Below are positions 1-7,707 of a stretch of DNA of 24,855 nt, one piece after another. Origin of the DNA: a virus; IMG/VR virus record IMGVR_UViG_3300008459_000361, positions 1 to 24,855 of that record; one strand, 5' to 3'. The translations under genes and the position numbers were made by a program. The notes below the pieces were generated by a model, which was given only the letters and a program-made list of their open reading frames with translations, did no database searches and was not told the DNA's origin. The first letter of the stretch is position 1, and the number at the start of each line of letters is the position of its first letter.

Positions 1-213
1 TAGTACAGTATTAACCTTTTGATTTAAACGAATCAAATCGTTGTCTAACATGCGGATGCGGTCAATAAGAGCAATCAACACGGTATTTGCTTCGCCTATA
101 ACAGGCTTAACTTCTTTTGTGGCCCATTCCCAAACATATTTGATAATGAAACCCATCCCAACCGCCATAACGATTGGGAAGCCATATTTGTTAACTAACT
201 CTACGACATCCAT
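1..213 (-). CDS. Small membrane protein, holin-like topology (3' end cut by window edge)
   Basis: At least 71 residues are visible, and the C-terminus lies outside the window. It starts at an ATG 1 nt after the stop of the gene upstream (TAAAATG context), with GAAAGG as a possible ribosome site. Residues about 10-30 form one hydrophobic segment after a short polar N-terminus. The rest is a heptad-like amphipathic stretch (IALIDRIRMLDNDLIRL). The same order of G-[MF]-P-[VI], hydrophobic segment and IAL..R......D..R....V...L recurs in the protein at 397-678, so the two look like diverged paralogues in one operon. One transmembrane segment plus a coiled-coil-like tail is compatible with a small phage holin or membrane accessory protein, but no family was firmly recognised. 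Confidence 0.75.
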   Translation of the reverse strand, partial: MDVVELVNKYGFPIVMAVGMGFIIKYVWEWATKEVKPVIGEANTVLIALIDRIRMLDNDLIRLNQKVNTVL

Positions 214-214
214 T

Positions 215-397
215 TTATGCCTTTCCAGCAACAACAAATTGTTCTAGCTTGTCTACTTTTCTTAAAACTTTCCTACCATTACGGTCAACTACTTTCCAAT
301 AGTCGCCTTCTTTCCACTCTAGTTGATCCGTGTTTAATTCTGGATCAGGGATCATTACGGTAGGAGTTAAATCCCAATTGTAATCTAGATATAACAT
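215..397 (-). CDS. Hypothetical 60-residue phage protein
   Basis: A small acidic protein with no hydrophobic segment, cysteine motif or family signature I recognise. The middle (WKEGDYWKVVDRNGRKVL) reads like a short beta-rich SH3-like strand pattern, which is only an impression. Its ATG overlaps the stop of the upstream gene (TAATG) and is preceded by AAGGAGAG, so it is almost certainly translated. It sits between two related small membrane proteins and is cotranscribed with them. Confidence 0.75.
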   Translation of the reverse strand: MLYLDYNWDLTPTVMIPDPELNTDQLEWKEGDYWKVVDRNGRKVLRKVDKLEQFVVAGKA

Positions 398-678
398 TAG
401 TCTCTCCTTGCATCATTCTTGCCATCTGCACGGGCAATACGGTCAACATCCGGCTTTAAGCCTAGTGCGTTTGATACAATAGTATCAATACGAACTACAT
501 CGTGATTCATTGTTTTCACACGATTGTCCAAAGCAATGATAATTCCTTTCATACCATTGATAGAACCTAACACACCTTGTAATAATAATTTGATTGTTAG
601 GTATACAAAGTATCCACCTGCAAGAGCCGCGGCAACTGGCATGCCCAGATCACCAATAATTTTAAATATCTCTCCCAT
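397..678 (-). CDS. Small membrane protein, holin-like topology
   Basis: 93 residues. Residues about 11-35 are hydrophobic (PVAAALAGGYFVYLTI) and form one predicted membrane span. Residues 45-70 form an amphipathic, probably coiled-coil segment (IIIALDNRVKTMNHDVVRI), and the tail is charged. The start ATG has a very good AAGGAGG site 7 nt upstream. It is the first gene of a three-gene minus-strand operon, and the third gene (1-213) shares its architecture and spaced residues. Single-span proteins of this kind are common near phage lysis or virion-assembly genes, but no lysis gene is in the window, so function is unassigned. Confidence 0.8.
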   Translation of the reverse strand: MGEIFKIIGDLGMPVAAALAGGYFVYLTIKLLLQGVLGSINGMKGIIIALDNRVKTMNHDVVRIDTIVSNALGLKPDVDRIARADGKNDARRD

Positions 679-737
679 TGTGGCCTCCTTGGTTCTGTAT
701 TTACTGGGTAGTTTATTCTAAAAATATTGGTACTTAA

Positions 738-766
738 TTGACACAGTATTAAATATGTGTTATAAT
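738..766 (+). promoter_or_regulatory. Sigma70-type promoter for tRNA-Arg(TCT)/methyltransferase
   Basis: TTGACA at 738-743, a 17-nt spacer and TATAAT at 761-766, which is a full consensus match to a bacterial housekeeping promoter. The spacer contains TTAAAT, as in the other promoters of this window. Transcription would start about 774, at the first base of tRNA-Arg (775). Confidence 0.85.
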
Positions 767-774
767 AAACTATA

Positions 775-849
775 CTGGCGTTAGTTCAATGGATAGAACA
801 AGGGTCTTCTAAACCCTAAATACAGGTTCGATTCCTGTACGCCGGACCA
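775..849 (+). tRNA. tRNA-Arg(TCT)
   Basis: Acceptor ctggcgt pairs with acgccgg (one G-T). D-arm gttc..gaac. Anticodon loop CTTCTAA at 806-812 gives TCT (AGA/AGG). T-arm acagg-ttcgatt-cctgt, discriminator A, CCA encoded at 847-849. It lies about 9 nt after a consensus -10 box, so it is the first transcribed element. A second Arg(TCT) lies at 17117. Confidence 0.95.
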
Positions 850-869
850 AACATCTTAAGGATAATAAA

Positions 870-1493
870 ATGAATGAAACAAGCAAGGCGTTAATCCGAC
901 GATTGCAAGATGCAAGATTCGCCAACACTTATATTAAGGGCGAGGGTATCGATATTGGCGCCGGGCCAGATCCTTTATCAAAATATCAACAACAATTTCC
1001 GTTAATGACCGGCCTAAAAGTTTGGGACATCCCAGACGGTGATGCTCAAAAGATGGAAGGAGTTCAAGACAATACATATGATTTTGTTCACAGTAGTCAT
1101 TGTTTAGAACATTTGAATGATCCCTACGAGGCATTTGAAAACTGGCTACGCATTACTAAACCGGGCGGGCATATCATTACAACTATTCCAGATGAGGATT
1201 TGTATGAACAAGGAGAGTTTCCTAGTTCATTTAACGGTGATCATAAAGTAAGTTGGACTATTCTTAAAGAGTCTAGCTGGAGTTCTGGAAGCATTAACGT
1301 TGTTGAATTTCTGTATCAATTTCGAGATCAGATCGAAATTCTTAAAATTGAACTGATCAATCAGGCTTTTATCTATGGTGTACAACGATTTGATCAAACA
1401 TATCATAGCATCAGTGAATGTGCTATTGAGTTTATTGTACGCAAACGTCCTACAGACGAGTTGTTAAGAAAAGGCAGACTACCTGCTAGATAA
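870..1493 (+). CDS. Class I SAM-dependent methyltransferase
   Basis: 207 residues. The Rossmann-fold methyltransferase signature is clear: motif I IDIGAGPDP at residues 27-35, the post-motif segment DFVHSSHCLEHLNDP at 71-85 (HxxEH type, as in the Methyltransf_11 group) and KPGG at 97-100. Substrate cannot be read from sequence. Similar enzymes sit in phage surface-sugar modules, and a large sugar cassette lies directly downstream on the opposite strand. The ATG at 870 has AAGGA upstream. It is cotranscribed with the preceding tRNA-Arg from the 738 promoter and ends at the palindromic terminator. Confidence 0.85.
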   Translation: MNETSKALIRRLQDARFANTYIKGEGIDIGAGPDPLSKYQQQFPLMTGLKVWDIPDGDAQKMEGVQDNTYDFVHSSHCLEHLNDPYEAFENWLRITKPGGHIITTIPDEDLYEQGEFPSSFNGDHKVSWTILKESSWSSGSINVVEFLYQFRDQIEILKIELINQAFIYGVQRFDQTYHSISECAIEFIVRKRPTDELLRKGRLPAR

Positions 1494-1520
1494 AAAAAAG
1501 CACCCTAGGGTGCTTTTTTA
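1492..1520 (+). terminator. Bidirectional rho-independent terminator
   Basis: AGCACCCTAGGGTGCT (1499-1514) is a perfect 16-nt palindrome flanked by an A-run on the left and a T-run on the right, so it can terminate in both directions. It lies between the convergent ends of the methyltransferase (870-1493) and the sugar cassette (last gene ends at 1518). Confidence 0.9.
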
Positions 1521-2285
1521 TTGACTAATCTCTCGATCATTAAACGGTGCGCCTTCTTTATGCTCGTCCCAGTTATTGAAGGTCCAACTGGACAAACTAG
1601 GATAGGCCGCCCAGGCAGTTGGATTCCCTGAACCCGACCAACTCTCTACTTCGTGTCTGGGATGTTCCCATGCAATAGGAAAACCAGTCCATTCATTAAA
1701 ATGTGTAGGCAAAGGCATATAACCTAGCCGTTTGATATAGCTACTTCTTACCCAATATATATTTCCGCCGGCATGTGCAAAATATTGAGTAAGCCACTCA
1801 TTGGCAACAATTTCTACTTCTTCTAATTTTTTAGTCATCAACTCCCATCTTTCAATATTCCAATAGTAGACAAGGTCTCGCCAAAGGAACGGAAATGTTC
1901 TATCAAAATTGTAATCCCCATTAGGTGGAGTATAAGAACTACCAGGGGGTACATTGTTAGGATCGTAATAATTTGAACTTTTATTATGCAATCTTAACAC
2001 CGCCCATTCTTCGGTATCTTTATCGCATACTTCTTTTAGTTTATTATTGGTCCAAGTTTCGCCTCGACGTCTAACTGAATCACTAAAAACATGACAAGTT
2101 ATCCTTTTATCTTGAGACATTGTTTCAACGAACTCGGAAAATTTTTCTGGTTCATAGTGACAGCACAAATGAATATCATCAAAGTTATCCCATAGCCCGT
2201 CGGCCTTCATTTTGTTTATCGTGAATTCTGTAGCCACTTCCCAATATGGCTGTGCTACTATATGATAGACTAATCTTTTTTTCAT
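1518..2285 (-). CDS. Glycosyltransferase-like protein of the phage sugar cassette
   Basis: 255 residues from the ATG at 2285 (MKKRLVYHI). A GTG three codons earlier is possible but overlaps the upstream gene. The N-terminal half alternates strands and helices as in GT-A folds. Residues 171-187 contain HAGGNIYWVRSSYIKRL, resembling the GNFWWA.. segment of a group of glycosyltransferase-like hypothetical proteins in surface-polysaccharide loci. A clear DxD is not obvious, so activity is uncertain. It is the last gene of the minus-strand cassette, follows the epimerase gene without a gap, and ends at the bidirectional terminator. Confidence 0.7.
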   Translation of the reverse strand: MKKRLVYHIVAQPYWEVATEFTINKMKADGLWDNFDDIHLCCHYEPEKFSEFVETMSQDKRITCHVFSDSVRRRGETWTNNKLKEVCDKDTEEWAVLRLHNKSSNYYDPNNVPPGSSYTPPNGDYNFDRTFPFLWRDLVYYWNIERWELMTKKLEEVEIVANEWLTQYFAHAGGNIYWVRSSYIKRLGYMPLPTHFNEWTGFPIAWEHPRHEVESWSGSGNPTAWAAYPSLSSWTFNNWDEHKEGAPFNDREISQ

Positions 2286-2287
2286 TA

Positions 2288-3232
2288 TTACCACACAAAA
2301 TTATTTTTATAATAGTCAACTATACTTTTTAGTTCAGTATCAAAATCAGCAGTCGGTGACCAGCCAAGCGCCTTTAATTTTGTATCGTCGATTGCATAGC
2401 GAACATCTTGTCCCGGACGAATAAGTTCCGTTGTATAAGAATTTACATCTTGAATTTTATCATAATGCCATAGTATCTTTTTAACTACAGTAAGATTAGT
2501 GTCCTCGTAGTTACCTGATATATTAAAAATATCATTCTGTACACCGCTCTTAATAATAGTCATTATAGCTTCGGCCGTGTCGCTTACATGTAACCATGTA
2601 CGAACAGGTGTACCTTGTTGATGTAGATCAATCTTACGACCTATTGATAGATACTTAACACTTTTAGGAATAAGTTTTTCTACATATTGTCCTATTCCGT
2701 AATTATTAGTAGGCCGAACAATAACATACGGAATGTTAAATGTTCTAGCCCATGCTAACACTAACATATCTGCTGCCGCTTTGGTAGCAGAATATGGATT
2801 ACTAGGTTTTAACAAATCTTTTTCAGTGTGAAATCCCTCTACAATGTCTCCGTATACTTCATCTGTACTAAAATGTAATAGTATTGGTTTAGAATAGATA
2901 CTACCTTTTTCTTTAATAAGATTGAGTAAATGATGTACTCCGTTGATATTACTCTTAAGGAACACGTCATTACTAACAATGCTATTATCAACGTGAGTTT
3001 CTGCGGCAGTATTAATTACATAATCACAGTCTACTAGGCGTTCAATGTCATTAATGTCGCAGTCGTTATATCTAAATGTCGGATACTTTAATAGTTCTGG
3101 TAAGAATTGCGGATTAGATGCATAAGTCTGCTTATCAATTCCATACACATAGAAGCCTTCATTAAGACATCTTATAGTTACGTGGTAACCAATAAACCCT
3201 AAACATCCTGTTACATATACAATTTTTTTCAT
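2288..3232 (-). CDS. NAD-dependent sugar-nucleotide 4,6-dehydratase (RmlB-like)
   Basis: 314 residues. Extended short-chain dehydrogenase fold: dinucleotide motif TGCLGFIG at residues 8-15, STDEVYG at 122-128 with the Asp-Glu pair typical of 4,6-dehydratases, and catalytic YSATK (Y147, K151). It would convert an NDP-hexose to the 4-keto-6-deoxy sugar, the entry step for deoxysugars. The N-terminus resembles dTDP-glucose 4,6-dehydratases (..DK.TYASN..). The nucleotide (dTDP, CDP or UDP) cannot be decided. Its ATG shares a base with the stop of the upstream methyltransferase (TAATG), preceded by GGGAG. The position next to an RfbH-type dehydrase suggests it may supply that enzyme's 4-keto-6-deoxy substrate. 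Confidence 0.85.
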   Translation of the reverse strand: MKKIVYVTGCLGFIGYHVTIRCLNEGFYVYGIDKQTYASNPQFLPELLKYPTFRYNDCDINDIERLVDCDYVINTAAETHVDNSIVSNDVFLKSNINGVHHLLNLIKEKGSIYSKPILLHFSTDEVYGDIVEGFHTEKDLLKPSNPYSATKAAADMLVLAWARTFNIPYVIVRPTNNYGIGQYVEKLIPKSVKYLSIGRKIDLHQQGTPVRTWLHVSDTAEAIMTIIKSGVQNDIFNISGNYEDTNLTVVKKILWHYDKIQDVNSYTTELIRPGQDVRYAIDDTKLKALGWSPTADFDTELKSIVDYYKNNFVW

Positions 3233-4020
3233 TATACTCCCAATTTTGCTAATACACATAGGCAGTCGCCGCCCATGGTTGGATTGATTAAATGATCAAC
3301 AACATCAATTCCGTTTCGATTTAATAATGCAGTCATTGATCTTATATTGAATCTATTAATGTGTTCGTGAAATACGCCACCTTGTAATGGAAATGTAAAG
3401 TTAGGAACCTCAACATATAACCATGTACTTGGTTTCATACATAGCTTTAATTCTTTTATTAAGATATCCGGATCTGATTTATGTTCAAGTACATGACAAC
3501 ACATTAAGAAGTCCGCTACTAGATTACCTAACCTTGGATTATAAACCTGTATTCCGGGCAAAGGAGTCACACCACTTATATCAGATACAAACAATTTTGA
3601 TTTTATAAACCGATCAGGAATATGTGAGCCAGTATCTCCGCCGTAATCTAATACATAATTAATTGGGAGTACATCAGTGATGTGTTTATCTAACAGTTGA
3701 TTAATTCCAGCCTTACGTTCCAGCATGTATTGATCCGAACTGAACTTGTCTACCGAAGCTTGATAAAATGGTTCACAGAATATCCGTTTATTATTGTATT
3801 CTTCGCCTCTGTAATCTCTGTAGAGATTAGTTTCTTCGTCATCTGTTAATCTATGTTGGCTAGCTACAAAAGAACATTTTTTACAGACAACTCCGTGTGT
3901 ATCGACATTTTCGTAAACAAAATTATTGGTAGCTTTCCAAATAACAAATTGTGCCATTTTAGCTGGCTCAAGTTTTATATCAAGTGTTTTACAGGCTAGG
4001 CAATGATCTATAGTATACAT
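3232..4020 (-). CDS. Sugar C-methyltransferase-like SAM enzyme with N-terminal zinc ribbon
   Basis: 262 residues. An N-terminal CxxC pair (C7, C10) and a second pair (C46, C49) form a putative zinc site as in the sugar C-methyltransferase family (NovU/TylCIII type). The class I SAM domain follows: motif I VLDYGGDTGSH at 123-133 and a CCHVLEHKSDP acidic/helical segment near 173-183. FHEHINRF further on matches the FHEH..Y.f. segment of that family. Likely role: C- or O-methylation of an NDP-deoxysugar made by neighbouring genes. It is coupled to the RmlB-like gene by TAATG overlap. Confidence 0.8.
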   Translation of the reverse strand: MYTIDHCLACKTLDIKLEPAKMAQFVIWKATNNFVYENVDTHGVVCKKCSFVASQHRLTDDEETNLYRDYRGEEYNNKRIFCEPFYQASVDKFSSDQYMLERKAGINQLLDKHITDVLPINYVLDYGGDTGSHIPDRFIKSKLFVSDISGVTPLPGIQVYNPRLGNLVADFLMCCHVLEHKSDPDILIKELKLCMKPSTWLYVEVPNFTFPLQGGVFHEHINRFNIRSMTALLNRNGIDVVDHLINPTMGGDCLCVLAKLGV

Positions 4021-4021
4021 C

Positions 4022-4819
4022 TTATTCTTTCAGGTAGTTGGCTAGACCTCGATCTAATCCGATTAAGTTAAAGTTGAGACCCTCTAACAGTTCTCCGCTA
4101 CCTGTATAATTAGTACTTGAGGTAGAAGTTATATTAAATTCTGAAGGAAGTTCATTTGCTATACAGAATTTTTCCAATACTTGACTTATTTTGAACTTTT
4201 CTTTATATACACAATTTACATCTTTAACTGATTGACTGTTAGTTGCAAATTCTTTTACAACTGTACAGAGATCTTGTATACAGAAATAATCAAAGTATCG
4301 ATCATTTGTAATTTCCAACGGACCGGATCTTGCTAGATATCTAGGGAAAATTCTAGTAGGTATTTCTCCATTACCAAAACAGTTAAAAATGCGAAGATTG
4401 TAAAAGTTATTTTTTTCATGGCACAATCTACTTTTTACATTTTGACTAAACCCGTAACTATCCGACGGTAATCTATCAAATAGTTCTATTTCTTTAACAT
4501 TGAATAAGTCACGATCTCTATCAAATTCTGCCCCAGAACTTATGTTTATAAATTTGCCAAATAAATCTGAATTGTTATAAAAACTCATAAACAATCCTAG
4601 ATCGTTTCTTACATCAGAAAAACTAGTAAGACTGGAAGTATGTGATGCACAATTAATGACAACATCATAATTAGATACTTTAAGTGAATTAGCAACTTGA
4701 ACAGGGTCAAGCATGTTAATGTTACTTCTTTTAAAAGGTATTACGAAATTATCTTTTGAAAAATAATTAAAGATAGAAGAGCCAACAAACCCGTTTGCAC
4801 CCAATACCGCTATTCTCAT
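4022..4819 (-). CDS. NAD(P)-binding SDR/epimerase-like protein lacking the canonical catalytic Lys
   Basis: 265 residues. The N-terminal Rossmann motif GANGFVG (7-13) is intact and ISSGAEFD (93-100) sits where the SDR catalytic Ser/Thr strand lies. The expected YxxxK is YGFSQ (Y122, Q126), so the conserved Lys is replaced by Gln, and the nearest Lys is K129. It could be a reductase with a shifted active site or a non-catalytic member. It is coupled to the ThDP enzyme gene by a 4-nt ATGA overlap. In yersiniose-type pathways an SDR reduces the product of an acetolactate-synthase-like enzyme; the neighbourhood fits that role but does not prove it. Confidence 0.75.
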   Translation of the reverse strand: MRIAVLGANGFVGSSIFNYFSKDNFVIPFKRSNINMLDPVQVANSLKVSNYDVVINCASHTSSLTSFSDVRNDLGLFMSFYNNSDLFGKFINISSGAEFDRDRDLFNVKEIELFDRLPSDSYGFSQNVKSRLCHEKNNFYNLRIFNCFGNGEIPTRIFPRYLARSGPLEITNDRYFDYFCIQDLCTVVKEFATNSQSVKDVNCVYKEKFKISQVLEKFCIANELPSEFNITSTSSTNYTGSGELLEGLNFNLIGLDRGLANYLKE

Positions 4820-6594
4820 AATTTTTTAGCTGACTCTCTTACAGCATTAACTTCGGATGCATCTAGAAACGGGAACATATCATCTAAAAATTGTGGAATA
4901 AATTTTCCATGTTCGTCTAATCGCGCTTTCATCCTTGGACTAAAATTTTGTTTAGGGTCAACTTTAATATCTAATAGTAGTGGACCTTCTCTGTTCATTA
5001 AATTTTTAATTGTAGATAGTTCTGATTTATGTGATATAGTATATGAAGGTATTCCGTAGGCTTCTGCAACTTTAGCAAAGTTTGGAAATTCAACTCCTGA
5101 CTCCGGAGTTGCCCCGACAATAGTACCAAAAAAGTTTTCGTGAGTTTGTCTTATTGAAAGATATCCACTATTGTTAAGAACAATTATAACAACATTGGTA
5201 CCTAATGTTTTTAAAGTTTGAAGTTCTTGTATGTTCATTTGCAGACTGCCATCACCTGCAAAACAAATGACTCTGTCAGCTACAGTACTAGCACCAATTG
5301 CAGTTGGTAAGTCGTGACCCATAGATGCCGAACCGCTGTTACTAAACAATCGTTGACTACCTTTAATAGTTCCAACTTGCCAAGGTAGAATACAGGCACT
5401 GGCATTTCCGCAAACAAATACATCGGTGTTATTTGAATTATCAAAAATTTCTTTTACAACCAAATAGGGATTGATTGCATTGGGAGGATGACTATGTTCA
5501 TTAACAACTGAATATTTTTCATTAATATTCTTACACCAGTTGGCCCATTCACTATAGTTAGGAAGTGAATGATTTTCTAATAGGACTTCTATAACATCCA
5601 AAAATTGTCTAGCATCAGCATGGATGGGTTGGTCTGCTTTAAACGTAGGTTTTTTTAATTCTTCTGCATCAACATCGACTTGTACTACGTGAGCATCTTT
5701 GGCAAATCCGTCAAAGTTATAACCAGTTTGTCTTATGTTAAGTCGAGAGCCAATAACCAATACTAGGTCTGCGCCTTGCAAACAAAAATTACCTGCCCTA
5801 GTTCCTATACTGCCTGGCCTTCCTGCAAACAATGGATGATCGGTGGAGATAAGATCGTGTGTCCAAGCTGTGGCCATAGGTATGCCAGTTTTTTCTATAA
5901 AGTTAAGTAACCTATCTTTAACTCCTGCCAACCTTACTCCGGTACCTGCAAGTATTAATGGTCGACGTGATGTTTTAATTTTGTCAATTAGATCTTTACA
6001 TTCCGTTTCTAATGCAGGATTGACTACACTAGTATAAGTTTTAACAATTTTAAAATTTAAATGTTCTGTAGAATTTTGTATGTCTAACGGAATATCTAAC
6101 CATACAGGTCCAGGACGACCAGAGACTGCTTCTGAATATGCCTCCGGCAACGCTTGTTCTAATTCCTGGGGAGTCTTTACAAGTGTAACAAATTTTGTAA
6201 TGTGTTGTGCCATCTTAACTATGGGACCTTCCTGATCCCCTAGTTGTCTTAAATCAGGCAAGTCATAAAAATCAACACATGTATCTCTCTTTACTTGCCC
6301 GGATAGCACAATCATCGGAATACTATCAGTATAGGCGCCAAACACACCATTCATTGCGTTAATGGCACCAGGGCCCGTAGTAACCATAACTACCGCAGGC
6401 TTGTTGGTAACACGAGCATATCCTTCTGCTGCCATAGCACAGGCCTGTTCGTGATGCATAAAGGTACATTTTAGTTTAGGATGTGTACCTAGAGCAATGT
6501 TTAAAAACATTGCTCCGCCACCTGTTACTGCAAATACCTGTTCAACTCCCTGTTCAACAAGCCAATCTGCTACTTGCTCTGAAACTTTTTTCAT
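4816..6594 (-). CDS. Acetolactate-synthase-like ThDP-dependent enzyme
   Basis: 592 residues, full length for the ThDP (thiamine diphosphate) decarboxylase/ligase family. The activating Glu lies in HHEQACAMAAEGYAR (E49). The central domain 190-340 has a dinucleotide-like fold. The ThDP-Mg motif runs from GDGS (447-450) to NN (474-475). Such paralogues without a regulatory subunit occur in O-antigen loci. In yersiniose A synthesis YerE, an AHAS homologue, adds a two-carbon unit from pyruvate to a 4-keto-3,6-dideoxyhexose. Because an RfbH-type dehydrase that makes such a sugar lies two genes upstream, a YerE-like role is attractive. That is inference, and other AHAS-like enzymes cannot be excluded. 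It overlaps the NeuB-like gene by 4 nt. Confidence 0.88.
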   Translation of the reverse strand: MKKVSEQVADWLVEQGVEQVFAVTGGGAMFLNIALGTHPKLKCTFMHHEQACAMAAEGYARVTNKPAVVMVTTGPGAINAMNGVFGAYTDSIPMIVLSGQVKRDTCVDFYDLPDLRQLGDQEGPIVKMAQHITKFVTLVKTPQELEQALPEAYSEAVSGRPGPVWLDIPLDIQNSTEHLNFKIVKTYTSVVNPALETECKDLIDKIKTSRRPLILAGTGVRLAGVKDRLLNFIEKTGIPMATAWTHDLISTDHPLFAGRPGSIGTRAGNFCLQGADLVLVIGSRLNIRQTGYNFDGFAKDAHVVQVDVDAEELKKPTFKADQPIHADARQFLDVIEVLLENHSLPNYSEWANWCKNINEKYSVVNEHSHPPNAINPYLVVKEIFDNSNNTDVFVCGNASACILPWQVGTIKGSQRLFSNSGSASMGHDLPTAIGASTVADRVICFAGDGSLQMNIQELQTLKTLGTNVVIIVLNNSGYLSIRQTHENFFGTIVGATPESGVEFPNFAKVAEAYGIPSYTISHKSELSTIKNLMNREGPLLLDIKVDPKQNFSPRMKARLDEHGKFIPQFLDDMFPFLDASEVNAVRESAKKL

Positions 6595-7697
6595 AAACCT
6601 CTATTTAGAATAAGCGTCTTAAGACTTGGATTTTCATTGTAAGGCCCGTCGATATGATCAATTGTAAGGCTTTCGTTTGATTTAATTGGCAGTATAAGTT
6701 TCTCGCCATTCATAATCTCCCTACAAGACAACTGTCCTTTGAGCAGAGGGACCGCAAGATAAAAATCTTTATCGAAGTTTTCTTTATGAATAATATAACC
6801 CGGTTCAAGATTTCGTTTTGCATAGGCACCACGAACAAGTTGGTCCAGATATTCAGTTTCTTTTCTAGAAATAATTCTACGAGATTGTGAATTACCGCCG
6901 CACATTTCTCTTGCCTTGTGAAATGCTTTAAACCAAGTGTCACAATGTTGTGGTAAAGAACAGTATGATGACACTGGCACACCTTCATACTCAATATCAA
7001 TATGACGTTCCCATGTTCTAGCACCTTTAGCATAAGACATCATAATTGAAGATGACCAATCGTGATACTCGTGTGTGCTCAAACCAATAACATGATCGGG
7101 ATATCTATTGCGAAGATAATCAATTTGATCTAATTCAAGTTCATCATCCTCGGATGGGTATAACGAAACACAATGATTAATAGCTAATGGGATATCTCTT
7201 TTTTCAAAGTAACGAACAATGTCGTCGAGATCTTTTTCGCTTGCGCCTCCTGTGCTTATAATAGTAGGGCGGCGGGTTGATGCAATCTTTGAAATAAGAG
7301 GCCAATCATTAACATCAGAACTTGCAATCTTAATAATAGGCATTCCAAACTCAATACATAAATCAACTGAACGTTCGTCAAATGGAGTTGCCATAGGAAT
7401 GCAACTTAAATTTTTAATTTCGTCAACCATTTTAGCAAAGTCTTCTTTACTTACTTTAGTATCTTCAGTCTTTTTAATGTATCGAAGTTCTGTATTTCCT
7501 TTGAACTCTGGATGAATGAATTCATCAACATCTCGAAATTGTAACTTGATTGCGGCCTTAATACCGTTGACCCGGGCAACTGCTCCGTGATCTCGAATAA
7601 TTTTTAATCCTCGATGTAGTTTACCCCAATGATTATTGGCCAGTTCAAGAACAAATAAATTCTCAAATATATCTCTGTCTCTTTGTTTAATAGTCAT
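6591..7697 (-). CDS. neuB: NeuB-family nonulosonate synthase with SAF domain
   Basis: 368 residues. The TIM-barrel part has ELANNHWGKLHRG (18-30), matching the ..EIGNNHNG.. start of NeuB/LegI/PseI enzymes, then IASSDVND, STGG and WERHID, the counterpart of the VERHFTLD loop. The last about 70 residues form a SAF (antifreeze-like) domain (RGAYAKRNLEPGYII). The family condenses phosphoenolpyruvate with a six-carbon amino sugar to a nine-carbon sialic-acid-like sugar. No CMP-sugar synthetase or hydrolysing epimerase is in the window, so the pathway would depend on host or other phage genes, or the enzyme may act on another acceptor. Its stop overlaps the ThDP enzyme start. Confidence 0.88.
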   Translation of the reverse strand: MTIKQRDRDIFENLFVLELANNHWGKLHRGLKIIRDHGAVARVNGIKAAIKLQFRDVDEFIHPEFKGNTELRYIKKTEDTKVSKEDFAKMVDEIKNLSCIPMATPFDERSVDLCIEFGMPIIKIASSDVNDWPLISKIASTRRPTIISTGGASEKDLDDIVRYFEKRDIPLAINHCVSLYPSEDDELELDQIDYLRNRYPDHVIGLSTHEYHDWSSSIMMSYAKGARTWERHIDIEYEGVPVSSYCSLPQHCDTWFKAFHKAREMCGGNSQSRRIISRKETEYLDQLVRGAYAKRNLEPGYIIHKENFDKDFYLAVPLLKGQLSCREIMNGEKLILPIKSNESLTIDHIDGPYNENPSLKTLILNRGL

Positions 7698-7707
7698 AAT
7701 TTTTCCT

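Noticed and set aside
6710-7033. Overlapping frames opposite or inside the NeuB, RfbH and glycosyltransferase genes
   Set aside because: These are shadow frames of strongly conserved proteins with no ribosome sites.
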